From: JBBRZM01 sp963813635
GTDB lineage: Bacteria; Actinomycetota; Acidimicrobiia; IMCC26256; JBBRZM01
Length of the DNA stretch: 64,000 bases
NCBI GenBank assembly: GCA_963813635.1
Contig: CAWEZO010000002.1
Coordinates: forward strand, 682,001 to 746,000
Direction of reading: 5' to 3'
Shown here: piece by piece, positions 6,950 to 14,339 of the stretch
Layout of the letters: each line of letters opens with the position of its first letter
Position numbering within the stretch: position 1 is the stretch's first letter
Made by a program: the position numbers and the translations under genes
Notes under the pieces: generated by a model
Databases searched by the model: none
What the model saw: the letters and a program-made list of their open reading frames with translations, nothing else
What the model was told of the DNA's origin: nothing

Positions 6950-8034
6950 CTGAGCGCCGACCCGAAGTCCTCTTCGTTTGCGTCCACAACGCCGGCCGCT
7001 CACAGATGGCCGCCGCCCTGTTGGCCCACCACGCGGGTGACCGGGTCGCGGTCCGCTCCGCCGGCACCGCCCCCGCGGACGAGATCAATCCCGCCGTCGT
7101 CGAAGCAATGGCCGAGATCGGTATCGACCTGTACGCCGGCGGCGCCCACCCCAAGAAGCTCGACGACGCCGCCGTGCAAGCCTCCGACGTCGTGATCACC
7201 ATGGGCTGCGGCGACACCTGCCCCATCTACCCGGGCAAACGCTACGAGGACTGGAAGCTCGACGACCCCGCCGGCCAAGGCGTTGACTCAGTCCGCCCCA
7301 TCCGCGACGAGATCGACCGCCGCGTCCGCGAGCTCATCGCCGAGCTCCTGCCGGCCGCCACGACCCCAACCCCGGGAGTTCCCATGGCCGAGGCGAATGT
7401 CAACGACCTCCCCGTCCACCATCAGCATCTCGTCCATCGCGTCACCACCGCGCTCGAGCCCCAATTCGCCGGAACGTTCGGCCCGGAGACGATTCAACGG
7501 GTGGTCCTGGACTCCCTCGACAGGCTGCTGCCCACCGCCACGGTCTCGACCTATTTGGCGCTGCTCACCGAGAGGTTCGCCCGCGAGCGACTCCGCGCCA
7601 TCGGCAAGGTCGACGGTTCCCTTCCTTCCACCGTGCCGGGCGTGCTGTTCCTGTGCGTGCACAACGCCGGCCGGTCGCAGATGGCGGCCGGCTGGCTCCG
7701 TCATCTCGCCGGCGACGCTGCGGTCGTGTGGTCCGGCGGGTCGGAGCCGACCTCGGAGATCAACCCCGCCGCCGTCGCCGCCATGGCCGAGGTCGGCGTC
7801 GACGTCACCGCCGAGTTCCCCAAGCCCTGGACCGACGAGATCGTCCGTGCCGCCGACGTCGTGATCACAATGGGCTGCGGCGACGCGTGCCCGCTGTATC
7901 CCGGCAAGCGCTACGAAGACTGGGAGCTCGACGACCCCGCCGGGATGGACCTCGACGCGATCCGACCGATCCGCGACGAGATCCGCCGCCGCGTTGCAAG
8001 CCTCTTGGCGTCACTCGGCATCGACCCGTCCTGA
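6946..8034 (+). CDS. Tandem arsenate reductase fusion: ArsC - three-helix domain - ArsC
   Basis: 362 residues containing two complete low-molecular-weight-phosphatase-type arsenate reductase domains. Domain 1 (about 5-135) and domain 2 (about 228-358) each have the P-loop CVHNAGRSQMAA, the SAGT/SGGS strand, VVITMGCGD(T/A)CP with the two additional Cys, and YPGKRYEDWxLDDPAG. Between them, about 145-215 is a helical segment (VHRVTTALEPQFAGTFGPET then VVLDSLDRLL) like the three-helix domain found N-terminal to some actinobacterial ArsC proteins. The fusion thus joins a plain ArsC with a three-helix ArsC. The redox partner (mycothiol or thioredoxin) cannot be told from sequence. Confidence 0.92.
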   Translation: MTERRPEVLFVCVHNAGRSQMAAALLAHHAGDRVAVRSAGTAPADEINPAVVEAMAEIGIDLYAGGAHPKKLDDAAVQASDVVITMGCGDTCPIYPGKRYEDWKLDDPAGQGVDSVRPIRDEIDRRVRELIAELLPAATTPTPGVPMAEANVNDLPVHHQHLVHRVTTALEPQFAGTFGPETIQRVVLDSLDRLLPTATVSTYLALLTERFARERLRAIGKVDGSLPSTVPGVLFLCVHNAGRSQMAAGWLRHLAGDAAVVWSGGSEPTSEINPAAVAAMAEVGVDVTAEFPKPWTDEIVRAADVVITMGCGDACPLYPGKRYEDWELDDPAGMDLDAIRPIRDEIRRRVASLLASLGIDPS

Positions 8035-8049
8035 CCGGTGGTCACTCAC

Positions 8050-8379
8050 TCATGGAGCGAGGAACGATCGCAGCGCCTCGAGCCGCGCGGGCACCACGCG
8101 GTACCACGCCCAGCGGCCCCGCTTCTCCCGTGACAACAAACCGGCCTCGACGAGCAGGGACAGGTGATGCGACACCGTCGGCTGGGACCGCCCGATCGGC
8201 TCGACGAGGTCACACGCGCATGCTTCACCCGTCGTCGCGGCAGCCACGAGCGACAGGAGCCGCAACCGGACCGGATCGGCGAGGACCTTGAACGCCGCCG
8301 CCAGATCCTCCGCCTCGGACTCATCGAGCGGGCCCGTCATCACCGAGCCGCAGCATTCGTCGATCGGATTCACCCTCAT
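8050..8379 (-). CDS. arsR: ArsR-family metalloregulator
   Basis: 109 residues from ATG 8379 (MRVNPIDECCGS); upstream in-frame starts overlap the operator and are less likely. The HTH is SQPTVSHHLSLLVEAGLLSR with a GRWAWYRVVP wing. Helix 3 carries GEACACDLVEP, equivalent to the Cys-x-Cys As(III)/metal site of ArsR/SmtB proteins, and DECC near the N-terminus offers extra thiols. It is divergent from the ArsI/ACR3 genes and presumably represses them, releasing on As(III) binding. Confidence 0.93.
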   Translation of the reverse strand: MRVNPIDECCGSVMTGPLDESEAEDLAAAFKVLADPVRLRLLSLVAAATTGEACACDLVEPIGRSQPTVSHHLSLLVEAGLLSREKRGRWAWYRVVPARLEALRSFLAP

Positions 8380-8423
8380 GACCCCTCGCCTCGCCGCTGC
8401 TGTGTCGCGCTCCCGCCTCATAC

Positions 8424-8454
8424 ATATTGACATCTGTCGATATTGCATTAGAGT
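8424..8454 (+). promoter_or_regulatory. ArsR-type operator overlapping the arsI-acr3 promoter
   Basis: ATATTGACATCTGTCGATAT at 8424-8443 is an imperfect inverted repeat (arms ATATTGACA and TGTCGATAT, one mismatched pair, 2-base centre), the layout of ArsR/SmtB operators. It covers a TTGACA -35 hexamer (8427-8432); TAGAGT (8449-8454) with a 16-base spacer is a plausible -10. Binding would block the promoter reading toward the arsI-like gene and lie just upstream of divergent arsR. Confidence 0.75.
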
Positions 8455-8503
8455 AGGGACGCATCGATCCCTGTCGATTCAACGATAGACCTTGGAGGTC
8501 CCC

Positions 8504-8978
8504 GTGTCCCGTGTCCAGCTCGCTCTCAACGTCACCAACATCGACGCCGCTGTCGACTTCTACTCGAAGTTGTTCGCCACCGAGCCGACCAAGCGCAAGC
8601 CCGGCTACGCCAATTTCGCGATCGCCGACCCGCCCCTCAAGCTCGTGCTCTTCGAAGGCCACCGAGGGCGGCACGATCAACCACCTTGGCGTCGAGACCG
8701 AGACGGGTGACGAGGTGCTCGCCGCGGAGACTCGACTCGCGGAGGAGGGACTGGCCACGACCGGGGTGGACGACACGGTGTGCTGCTACGCCACGAAGAT
8801 CGAGACGTGGGTAACCGACCCCGACGGCGCGAAATGGGAGTGGTACGTGAAGACCGGCGACGCCGACCAACTCACCAACGAGATCCTCTCCGCCGGCGAG
8901 ACCGCCACGTGCTGCGCCCCCGAAGCGACCCCCGAGTCCGCCCTCCTCGGCCGAGGCGCTGCCGCAGGCTGTTGTTGA
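8504..8978 (+). CDS. ArsI/CadI-family vicinal-oxygen-chelate protein (frame break near 8660)
   Basis: GTG 8504 follows GGAGG at 8494-8498. The first 50 codons read VSRVQLALNVTNIDAAVDFY to KLVLFE; the second half continues in another frame from TEGGTINHLGVE to a Cys-rich tail (ATCCAPE, AAAGCC). One extra base near gaaggccaccgag explains the shift. ArsI C-As lyases use Gln, His and Glu metal ligands and a Cys pair. Here QLAL, INHLG, KWEWY and VCCYATK match those positions. It would cleave organoarsenicals or bind Cd/As; the exact activity is uncertain. Confidence 0.8.
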
Positions 8979-8984
8979 GGCTCG

Positions 8985-10075
8985 GTGGGTACTTCGATGA
9001 CCACGGCCCGCACCGAGGTCGTACCCTCGAAGCTGTCGACCCTCGACCGGTTCCTGCCGGTCTGGATCGGGCTCGCCATGGCCGGCGGACTGGTGTTGGG
9101 CCGGCTGATACCCGACCTAATACCGTCACTCGAGCGCATCAAGATCGACACTGTCTCGCTGCCGATCGCGATCGGGCTGCTGGCCATGATGTATCCGGTG
9201 CTGGCCAAGGTCCGCTACCGCCACATCGGCGACGAGCTGGCCGATCGCCGCACCCTGGGCCTGTCCCTCGTGCTCAACTGGATCGTCGGACCCGCGCTGA
9301 TGTTCACCCTCGCGTGGGTGTTCCTCGCCGACCTACCCGAGCTGCGAACCGGGCTCATCATCGTCGGCCTCGCACGCTGCATCGCGATGGTCCTGATCTG
9401 GAACGACCTGGCCTGCGGCAGCCGCGAGCTGGCCGCCGGGCTGGTCGCGATCAACTCGGTGTTCCAGATCGTCATGTACTCGGTGCTCGGCTGGTTCTAC
9501 CTCTCGGTGCTTCCAGGCTGGCTGGGCTTCGACACCGCGGCATCTCCACGTCTCGCTCTGGGACATCGCCAAGTCGGTGCTCATCTTCTTGGGCATCCCA
9601 CTCGCGGCCGGGTTCCTGACCCGCACGATCGGCGAAGCCCGCAAGGGCACCGACTGGTACGAGCAGACGCTTCCTGCCCCGCATCGCACCCGTCGCCCTG
9701 TGGGGTCTGCTGTTCACGATCGTCGTGCTCTTCGCCCTCCAGGGCAAGCAGATCACCACGCACCCGCTCGACGTCGCCCGCGTCGCCATCCCGTTGCTCA
9801 TCTACTTCGCGCTCATGTGGAGCGGCTCGTTCCTCGCCGGCTACCGCCTCGGGTTCCCGTACGACCGCAACGCCTCGGTCGCGTTCACGGCAGCGGGCAA
9901 CAACTTCGAGCTCGCGATCGCTGTGTCGATCGCCGTGTTCGGCGTCACCTCCGGCCAGGCGCTCGCCGGCACCATCGGGCCCCTGATCGAAGTCCCTGCC
10001 CTCATCACCCTCGTGTACGTATCGTTGTGGGCCCGCCGCCGCTACTACGCCACCCCCAACGAGGGGGTTCCGTGA
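8985..10075 (+). CDS. ACR3-family arsenite efflux permease (two frame breaks)
   Basis: GTG 8985 lies 6 bases after the previous stop and follows GAGG; ATG 8997 is the alternative. Three frame segments together give one approximately 360-residue ACR3 protein. Segment 1 runs from LSTLDRFLPVWIGLAMAGG to VLPGWLGFDTAA and includes the conserved TM4 Cys (IVGLARCIAMVLIWNDLACG). Segment 2 contains IFLGIPLAAGFLTR and segment 3 contains GKQITTHPLDVARVAIPLLI and FTAAGNNFELAIAVSIAVFG. Single extra bases near 9543 and 9671 account for both shifts. Ten TM helices and membrane location are expected; it exports As(OH)3 using the membrane potential. Confidence 0.85.
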
Positions 10076-10089
10076 ACCGCAACGTTGCG

Positions 10090-10116
10090 GTCGAACCGCC
10101 AACTGGCCGGTTCGAC
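10090..10116 (+). terminator. Hairpin after the arsenite permease
   Basis: gtcgaacc (10090-10097, 5' base shared with the preceding palindrome) pairs with ggttcgac (10109-10116), and inner gcc/ggc pairs close an AACT loop with one bulged C. Directly upstream ccgcaacgttgcgg (10077-10090) is a perfect 14-base palindrome. This could end transcription between the converging permease and Gfo/Idh genes. There is no T-tract. The 3' arm overlaps the tRNA-like sequence described next. Confidence 0.45.
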
Positions 10117-10132
10117 TCCCGCCACCTCCACC
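10107..10132 (+). other. tRNA/tmRNA 3'-end-like sequence, candidate attachment-site scar
   Basis: ccggttcgactcccgccacc followed by tccacc reads like the 3' end of a tRNA or tmRNA: a T-loop TTCGACT flanked by a nearly complementary T-stem (GGCCGG/CCCGCC, one mismatch), then an acceptor 3' strand CACCTCC, discriminator A and CC. No matching 5' half (GGAGGTG-like) is found upstream. tRNA and tmRNA 3' ends are common integrase targets, and the piece sits exactly at the edge of the arsenic block. A chance hairpin is the alternative. Confidence 0.45.
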
Positions 10133-10145
10133 GTTGCACGACGAG

Positions 10146-11237
10146 CTACTCGAGCGAAGCCGGGTCGATACCGGTGCCGCCGGCTTCGCTGCTCGCGTAG
10201 GTGGCGAGCACCAGACGCAACACGTCCACGGCTTCGCCGGCGCTCCAGAGCAAGGGGCCTTCGCCGGTGTGGAGCCAGCGCAGCCAGTGGCGCCCGGAAT
10301 CACGAAAGCTGCTCGCCCAGTCGTCGTCGAGCGCATGGAACGCGCGCATCTCGCCCTCGGCATAGATCTCGAGGCTCGGTTGCTGGATGCCGCGGCCGGT
10401 GCAGCGGTTGACCCGCGCGTAGCCCTTGCGCCCCGTGACTTCCCAGCGTTCGTCGTTGGTGTAGTAGTCGGAGCGCAGGTACAGGTCGATCGCGAGGGTG
10501 ATGTCCCAGACGCCCCGAATTCCGCTGTCGTGCTCCCACACGATGGTCGTCGGCGCGTCGATCGCGACGCCCGGCCCAACTTCGGTACGCCCGACCCAGG
10601 CGCGCACCTCCTTGATGGGGCCGAAGAGCCAGATCGCGGTCGAGAGCTTGTGCCAACCGTCGTCGAACACGAGGATCCCGCGGCCTCGCTCCATCTGCTG
10701 GAACTGCCACTCGTAGCTGCTCGCGGGGACGTCCCAGCCGCCGCGCCCGCTGCCCACCATCTTCATGTGGTAGCCGCTCACCGGGCCGAGCTCATCCGAG
10801 TCGACCGTTTCCTTGAGCTTTCGCAACGGCTCGTAGAAGACGTAGTTCTCCATCACGCGCAACTGCCGGTCGTTTGCCTCGGCGGCGTCGAGCATCCGCT
10901 GCGCGCCGGCGAGGTCGTTGCACATCGGCTTTTGCAGATTGACGTGCCAGCCGGACCCGAGAAGCTCCGCAACTCCGTCGACGTGCAGTGGAACGGGCAG
11001 CAGCGCTTCGACGGCGTCGACTTCGAGGCCACTCGCTGCGAGCTCGGCCGCCGACGCGAACGTTCGGGCCTCGGGCCAGTCGGTTTGGCGCTGCGCGCGG
11101 CGCTCCTCGCTCGGATCGACGAGCGCAACGACCTCCACGTCGGGGTTGTCGACATAGGCGAGCATGTTGAGGTCGTAGATACGGCCGAGCCCGACAAACG
11201 CGGCGCGTACGGGACGGTCGTACGGGGTGAAGCTCAT
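10146..11237 (-). CDS. Gfo/Idh/MocA family oxidoreductase
   Basis: 363 residues from ATG 11237 (MSFTPYDRPVRAAFVGLGRI). The N-terminal Rossmann fold has AAFVGLGRI and VVALVDPSEER; the LQKPMCNDLAGA segment matches the EKP motif with catalytic Lys, and the C-terminal alpha/beta domain contains the GWHKLSTAIWLFGPI region. These enzymes act on sugars, inositols or related compounds using NAD(P). The gene converges on the arsenite permease and is not obviously part of the ars block. Confidence 0.9.
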   Translation of the reverse strand: MSFTPYDRPVRAAFVGLGRIYDLNMLAYVDNPDVEVVALVDPSEERRAQRQTDWPEARTFASAAELAASGLEVDAVEALLPVPLHVDGVAELLGSGWHVNLQKPMCNDLAGAQRMLDAAEANDRQLRVMENYVFYEPLRKLKETVDSDELGPVSGYHMKMVGSGRGGWDVPASSYEWQFQQMERGRGILVFDDGWHKLSTAIWLFGPIKEVRAWVGRTEVGPGVAIDAPTTIVWEHDSGIRGVWDITLAIDLYLRSDYYTNDERWEVTGRKGYARVNRCTGRGIQQPSLEIYAEGEMRAFHALDDDWASSFRDSGRHWLRWLHTGEGPLLWSAGEAVDVLRLVLATYASSEAGGTGIDPASLE

Positions 11238-11292
11238 TGGGCCAAACCCTTCCTCGTGCTCTCGACCCAAGGATCGTAGTGATGACCTCGAC

Positions 11293-11901
11293 TCAGGCCG
11301 CCGGGAACGCGCGCGCCAGGAAGGCCTCGAAACCCGCCGTATCGCGCGTGATACGCAGACGATCGTCTACCCGCGCGATCTCGAGCGTCGGGCAGAAGAA
11401 GCTGCCGCCGTCGACGAAGAAATGTGGCGACCCCTGGACCCCCCGATCGCGCCCTTCCCGCCAGTCCGCCAGGACCGCCGATCGATCAGCGGCATCAGGG
11501 TCGCCCAGACCATGCGCGCCGGCGATACCGGCGAGGACGTCGGTCGCCGCGATGTCGCGACCCTCCTCGAAGAGCGCGTGTCGCAATGCCAGGCTCACGC
11601 GTTCTCCGAGCGGCGCGCTCCGACGGTACGCGGCGGCTGCGAGGTCCATCGCGGGGAGCGAAGTCGCGGGAAACCGCGTCGCGTCGAACCCCGAGAACAG
11701 GTCTGGAGCCACCTGCTCGCGCAACTCCCGAACCTCCTCGGCGACCAGATCGGCGGCGAGTGGTTCCTCATTCACCAACTCGAGCGGCCATGCCCGCACG
11801 CGCAGGACAACGGTTGAGGCGAGCTGACGTCGTCGATCGACCAGGCGGCGCAGCCCCATGTGGGTGAACGGACACGCGACGTCGGCGAAGACCTCGATCA
11901 C
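11293..11901 (-). CDS. DsbA-family (thioredoxin-fold) oxidoreductase
   Basis: 202 residues. The start MIEVFADVACPFTHMGLRRL has CPFTH at the active-site position: the first Cys of a CxxC is present but the second is replaced. The long helical insert (ALRHALFEEGRDIAATDVLA) and the SPHFFVDGG cis-Pro segment fit DsbA/2-hydroxychromene-2-carboxylate isomerase-like (FrnE-type) proteins. It follows the DsrE-like gene on the same strand by about 20 bases, so it is likely the last gene of the sulfur-handling cluster. Confidence 0.85.
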   Translation of the reverse strand: MIEVFADVACPFTHMGLRRLVDRRRQLASTVVLRVRAWPLELVNEEPLAADLVAEEVRELREQVAPDLFSGFDATRFPATSLPAMDLAAAAYRRSAPLGERVSLALRHALFEEGRDIAATDVLAGIAGAHGLGDPDAADRSAVLADWREGRDRGVQGSPHFFVDGGSFFCPTLEIARVDDRLRITRDTAGFEAFLARAFPAA

Positions 11902-11920
11902 GGGTGGCCTCTCGTCGTGC

Positions 11921-12390
11921 TCAGGTGAAGATGATCTGGCCGCCGGCCGCCTTCTCGTAGAACTCGCCGACAGTGATGACGTCGTCGATCTCGTCGATGA
12001 AGTCGTCCTTCGTCAGCTCGAACATGTCGACCGACGCCTTGCACGCGTAGAGCCCCGCTCCGGAGTCGTGCAGAAGCTCGAGGAACTCCGGGATCGAGGG
12101 GAAGTCGAGCTCCTCCATGCGCTTGCCGAGCTTGTGGTGACCATGGCCGACATCCCGGGCACACCGCCGACCCACGTCGCCAGGTGCAGGCCCGGGTTGC
12201 CGACCGACGCGACCTTGACGTGTTCGTTGCGCGCCTTGTTGATCGCGTCGAGGCCGAAGAACGTGAAGAAGATGTTGGCCTCGATCCCTTCCATGCGCGC
12301 GCCGTTCGCCATGATCAGCGGCGGGTAGATGCCGTCGAACGAGCCCTTCGACACGATGATCGACACCTTCTCGATCGGTTCTGCGCCCAT
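11921..12390 (-). CDS. DsrE/DsrF-like sulfur-carrier family protein (frame break near 12133)
   Basis: ATG 12390 begins MGAEPIEKVSIIVSKGSFDG; the frame continues through ANIFFTFFGLDAINKA and VGGVPGMSAMVT. It then resumes one frame away with KLGKRMEELDFPSIPEFLEL, GAGLYACKASVDMFEL and KAAGGQIIF. The total of about 155 residues matches the DsrE/DsrF/DrsH-like peroxiredoxin-type family, with the Cys of LYACKAS at the usual persulfide-carrying position. A single missing base in gtcaccacaag would explain the break. Next to DsrC-like and SQR-like genes it probably relays sulfane sulfur. Confidence 0.8.
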
Positions 12391-12425
12391 GGTTGCTCCA
12401 GTCGTCGGTGTTCGCGTTCGGGTGC

Positions 12426-12745
12426 TCAGATGCACCCGCGCGGCTTGGGGATGCCGGCGATCTTGGCCGCGAGCTTCGCCGGTCCCTTCGGGAAGAGTTG
12501 GTAGAGCTCCTTGACCGGCACACCTGATGCCTTGCCGAGGGTGCGGATCGACGGCGCGGAGCCGGTGTCGAGGTACTGCTGCGCGCATGTAGCGCACGAC
12601 CTGCCAGTGGCGATCGGTCATCGGATCGATGCCCGCCTCCTTCGCGATCTCGACGCCGATCGCGTCGCTCCACTGCTCGGGTCGCACGAAGAAATCCCTC
12701 GTCGTTGAGGTCGATCTCGGTGCCGGCGATCGTCTGCGTGCTCAC
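12426..12745 (-). CDS. TusE/DsrC family sulfur relay protein (two frame breaks)
   Basis: GTG 12745 gives VSTQTIAGTEIDLNDEG. One frame over follows FFVRPEQWSDAIGVEIAKEA and GIDPMTDRHWQVVRYMRA, then in a third frame QQYLDTGSAPSIRTLGKASG, LFPKGPAKLAAKIAG and IPKPRGCI before TGA. This order is the complete DsrC/TusE fold, and the C-terminal Cys in PRGCI is the conserved sulfur-binding residue. About 107 residues. Single-base indels near 12695 and 12590 explain the breaks. It would accept sulfur from the SQR/DsrE system. Confidence 0.8.
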
Positions 12746-14007
12746 GATGCCTCCTCCTCCTTCGCTCGGATGGCTCTTGCCGGCCATGCTCATCTCCGGT
12801 GTGATGCCGGGAACGTCCCGGCCGGGGAGCAGCGCGTGCCAGTACAGCCATTGGAACATCAGCTTCCCGAGGTGGTTCAACCGCGACTCCTTCAGCAGCG
12901 GCATCGGCCCTGCACGTCCGGGGAAGTGGCCGGGAAGCGGCTCGGTGTCGTAGTTGAAGTCGATCAGCAGCGCCTTGTGGAAGCCGGTCTCGATGAAGCA
13001 GTTCGCGTGTCCGTCGTAGGAGGCGTCGAGCGGCTCGCCCGGCGAGGAAGCGCGGCGACGTTCTCCTCCAGCACCTCGCCTTCGAAGTGCGTCACGGAGC
13101 CGGCCTTCGAGATCGGCACGTTGGCGGCGTCGCCGAGCACGAAGACGTTCGGCGCGGCCTCCGACTGCAGCGTGTGCGGATCGGCCGGCACGAAGTTCAG
13201 GTCGTCGCCCAAGCCCGGGTGAACGGGCGACGAAGTCGGCACCGCCGTGGAGCGGGACGGTGACGAGGAGATCGAACGGCACTTCGCGCTCGTCGTAGGA
13301 GACGAGGCGACCGCCGGCGCCGTCGACCTCGCCGGTGTTGAACTCGGTGACGAGGTCGATGTGCTTCTCCGCGAGCAGCCCGCCGAGCGTCTTCGACGCG
13401 ACCGGCTTCGTGAACGCGGCATCGAGCGGCGTCACGTAGGTGATGTCGACGTGGTCACGGATGCCGCGCTCCTGGAAGTACCAGTCGGCGAGGAACGCGA
13501 ACTCCAGCGGCGCCACCGGGCACTTGATCGGCATGTCGACGACGTTCACGACCAGCCGGCCGCCGGGAACGCGCTCGAGCGCGGCGTGCAGCGCCGGCGG
13601 CACCTTCGAGCGAGTAGAAGGTGAACACCTTCTCCATCCACCCCGGCCCGGTCATCCCCTCGGTCTCGCCGGGCAGCAGTTGCGCGCCGGTGGCGACGAT
13701 CAGGACGTCGTACCCGAGCACGGAGCCGTCGGTCAGGTGGACCTCGTCGTCGTCGATGCTTCACGGAATCGACGTCGCTCTGGTGGAAGACGATGCCGTC
13801 GTGAAGCTGCTCGTTGCGGGGCTTGACGATCTCGTCCGAGTCGGCGAGGCCGAACGGCACGAACAGGAGCCCCGGTTGGTAGACGTGGCGGTCGTCCTGG
13901 TCGACCACCGTGATCGTCACCTGCTCGTCGCGGTACCGGCGGCGGAGGCGGTTCGCGATCAGCGTGCCGCCGGTCCCCGCACCCAGGATCACGATTCGAT
14001 CGGTCAC
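12742..14007 (-). CDS. Sulfide:quinone oxidoreductase-like FAD/NAD(P)-binding protein (about five frame breaks)
   Basis: GTG 14007 starts VTDRIVILGAGTGGTLIANR, the FAD dinucleotide fold. Further pieces in shifting frames are VVDQDDRHVYQPGLLFVPFG, GYDVLIVATGAQLLPGETEG, INVVDMPIKCP-like VVNVVDMPIKCPVAPLEF, VFVLGDAANVPISKAGSVTH (second FAD contact) and EPLDASYDGHANCFIETGFH. PIKCPVAP holds a Cys at the second redox position of type-III/IV-like SQRs. About 420 residues in all. Breaks are near 13758, 13612, 13210, 13045 and 12770; the stop position (12742-12744 if GTGA-overlapped) is uncertain. Likely oxidises sulfide at the membrane and feeds the sulfur carriers downstream. Confidence 0.75.
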
Positions 14008-14066
14008 GACATACCCCGCCCGCTTCCACACCGACGATACGACGTCGATTGCAGCCTAGGAGACGC

Positions 14067-14082
14067 CGCGACCGCGGTCGCG
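14067..14082. repeat. Perfect 16-base palindrome cgcgaccgcggtcgcg
   Basis: It lies between the SQR-like start and the end of the truncated pyridoxamine-oxidase gene, both on the minus strand. It could be a terminator stem for the upstream operon or an operator for the sulfur cluster. Purely observational. Confidence 0.5.
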
Positions 14083-14093
14083 TTGTATGACCC

Positions 14094-14339
14094 TTACTCG
14101 AACGGGATCCTCCGTCCTGTGCGTCGCAGCGCGACGTCGCTGAGACACGCGCACGAGACCCCTCCGGGCCGCGTCCGAATAGCGATCGAGTGCCGCCCCG
14201 GCAAGACGACAAGCCGAGAGTTCACCGGCATGATCAGCGGGTACTCGTCGACGGCGAGCCCGATCCTTCCGACGCGTTGCTGCTCGAGCCGAGCGACACA
14301 CTCGTCAAACGTGAGCGCGTCGAGGAAGTCGTTCGTCAC
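14094..14339 (-). pseudogene. Internally deleted pyridoxamine-5'-phosphate-oxidase-like protein
   Basis: GTG 14339 overlaps the alcohol dehydrogenase stop (GTGA). The N-terminal half (DECVARLEQQRVGRIGLAVD then LIMPVNSRLVV) aligns with the two full-length paralogues at 25136 and 28532 (CLQRLADNHLGRLAINVD then PVNYAL). The sequence then degenerates and ends with RRTGRRIPFE, resembling the family C-terminus (VTGRRIDI). About 50 middle residues are missing relative to the 130-142-residue paralogues, so the split beta-barrel cannot be complete. Probably a non-functional last gene of the operon. Confidence 0.65.

Noticed and set aside
8985..10075. Programmed ribosomal frameshifting as explanation for broken frames
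   Set aside because: No shared slippery sequence or downstream structure; breaks occur at unrelated positions in many gene families, including ftsX and SQR.
10040..10135. Intact tRNA gene
   Set aside because: No 5' acceptor strand, D-arm or anticodon arm can be found; only the 3' part matches.
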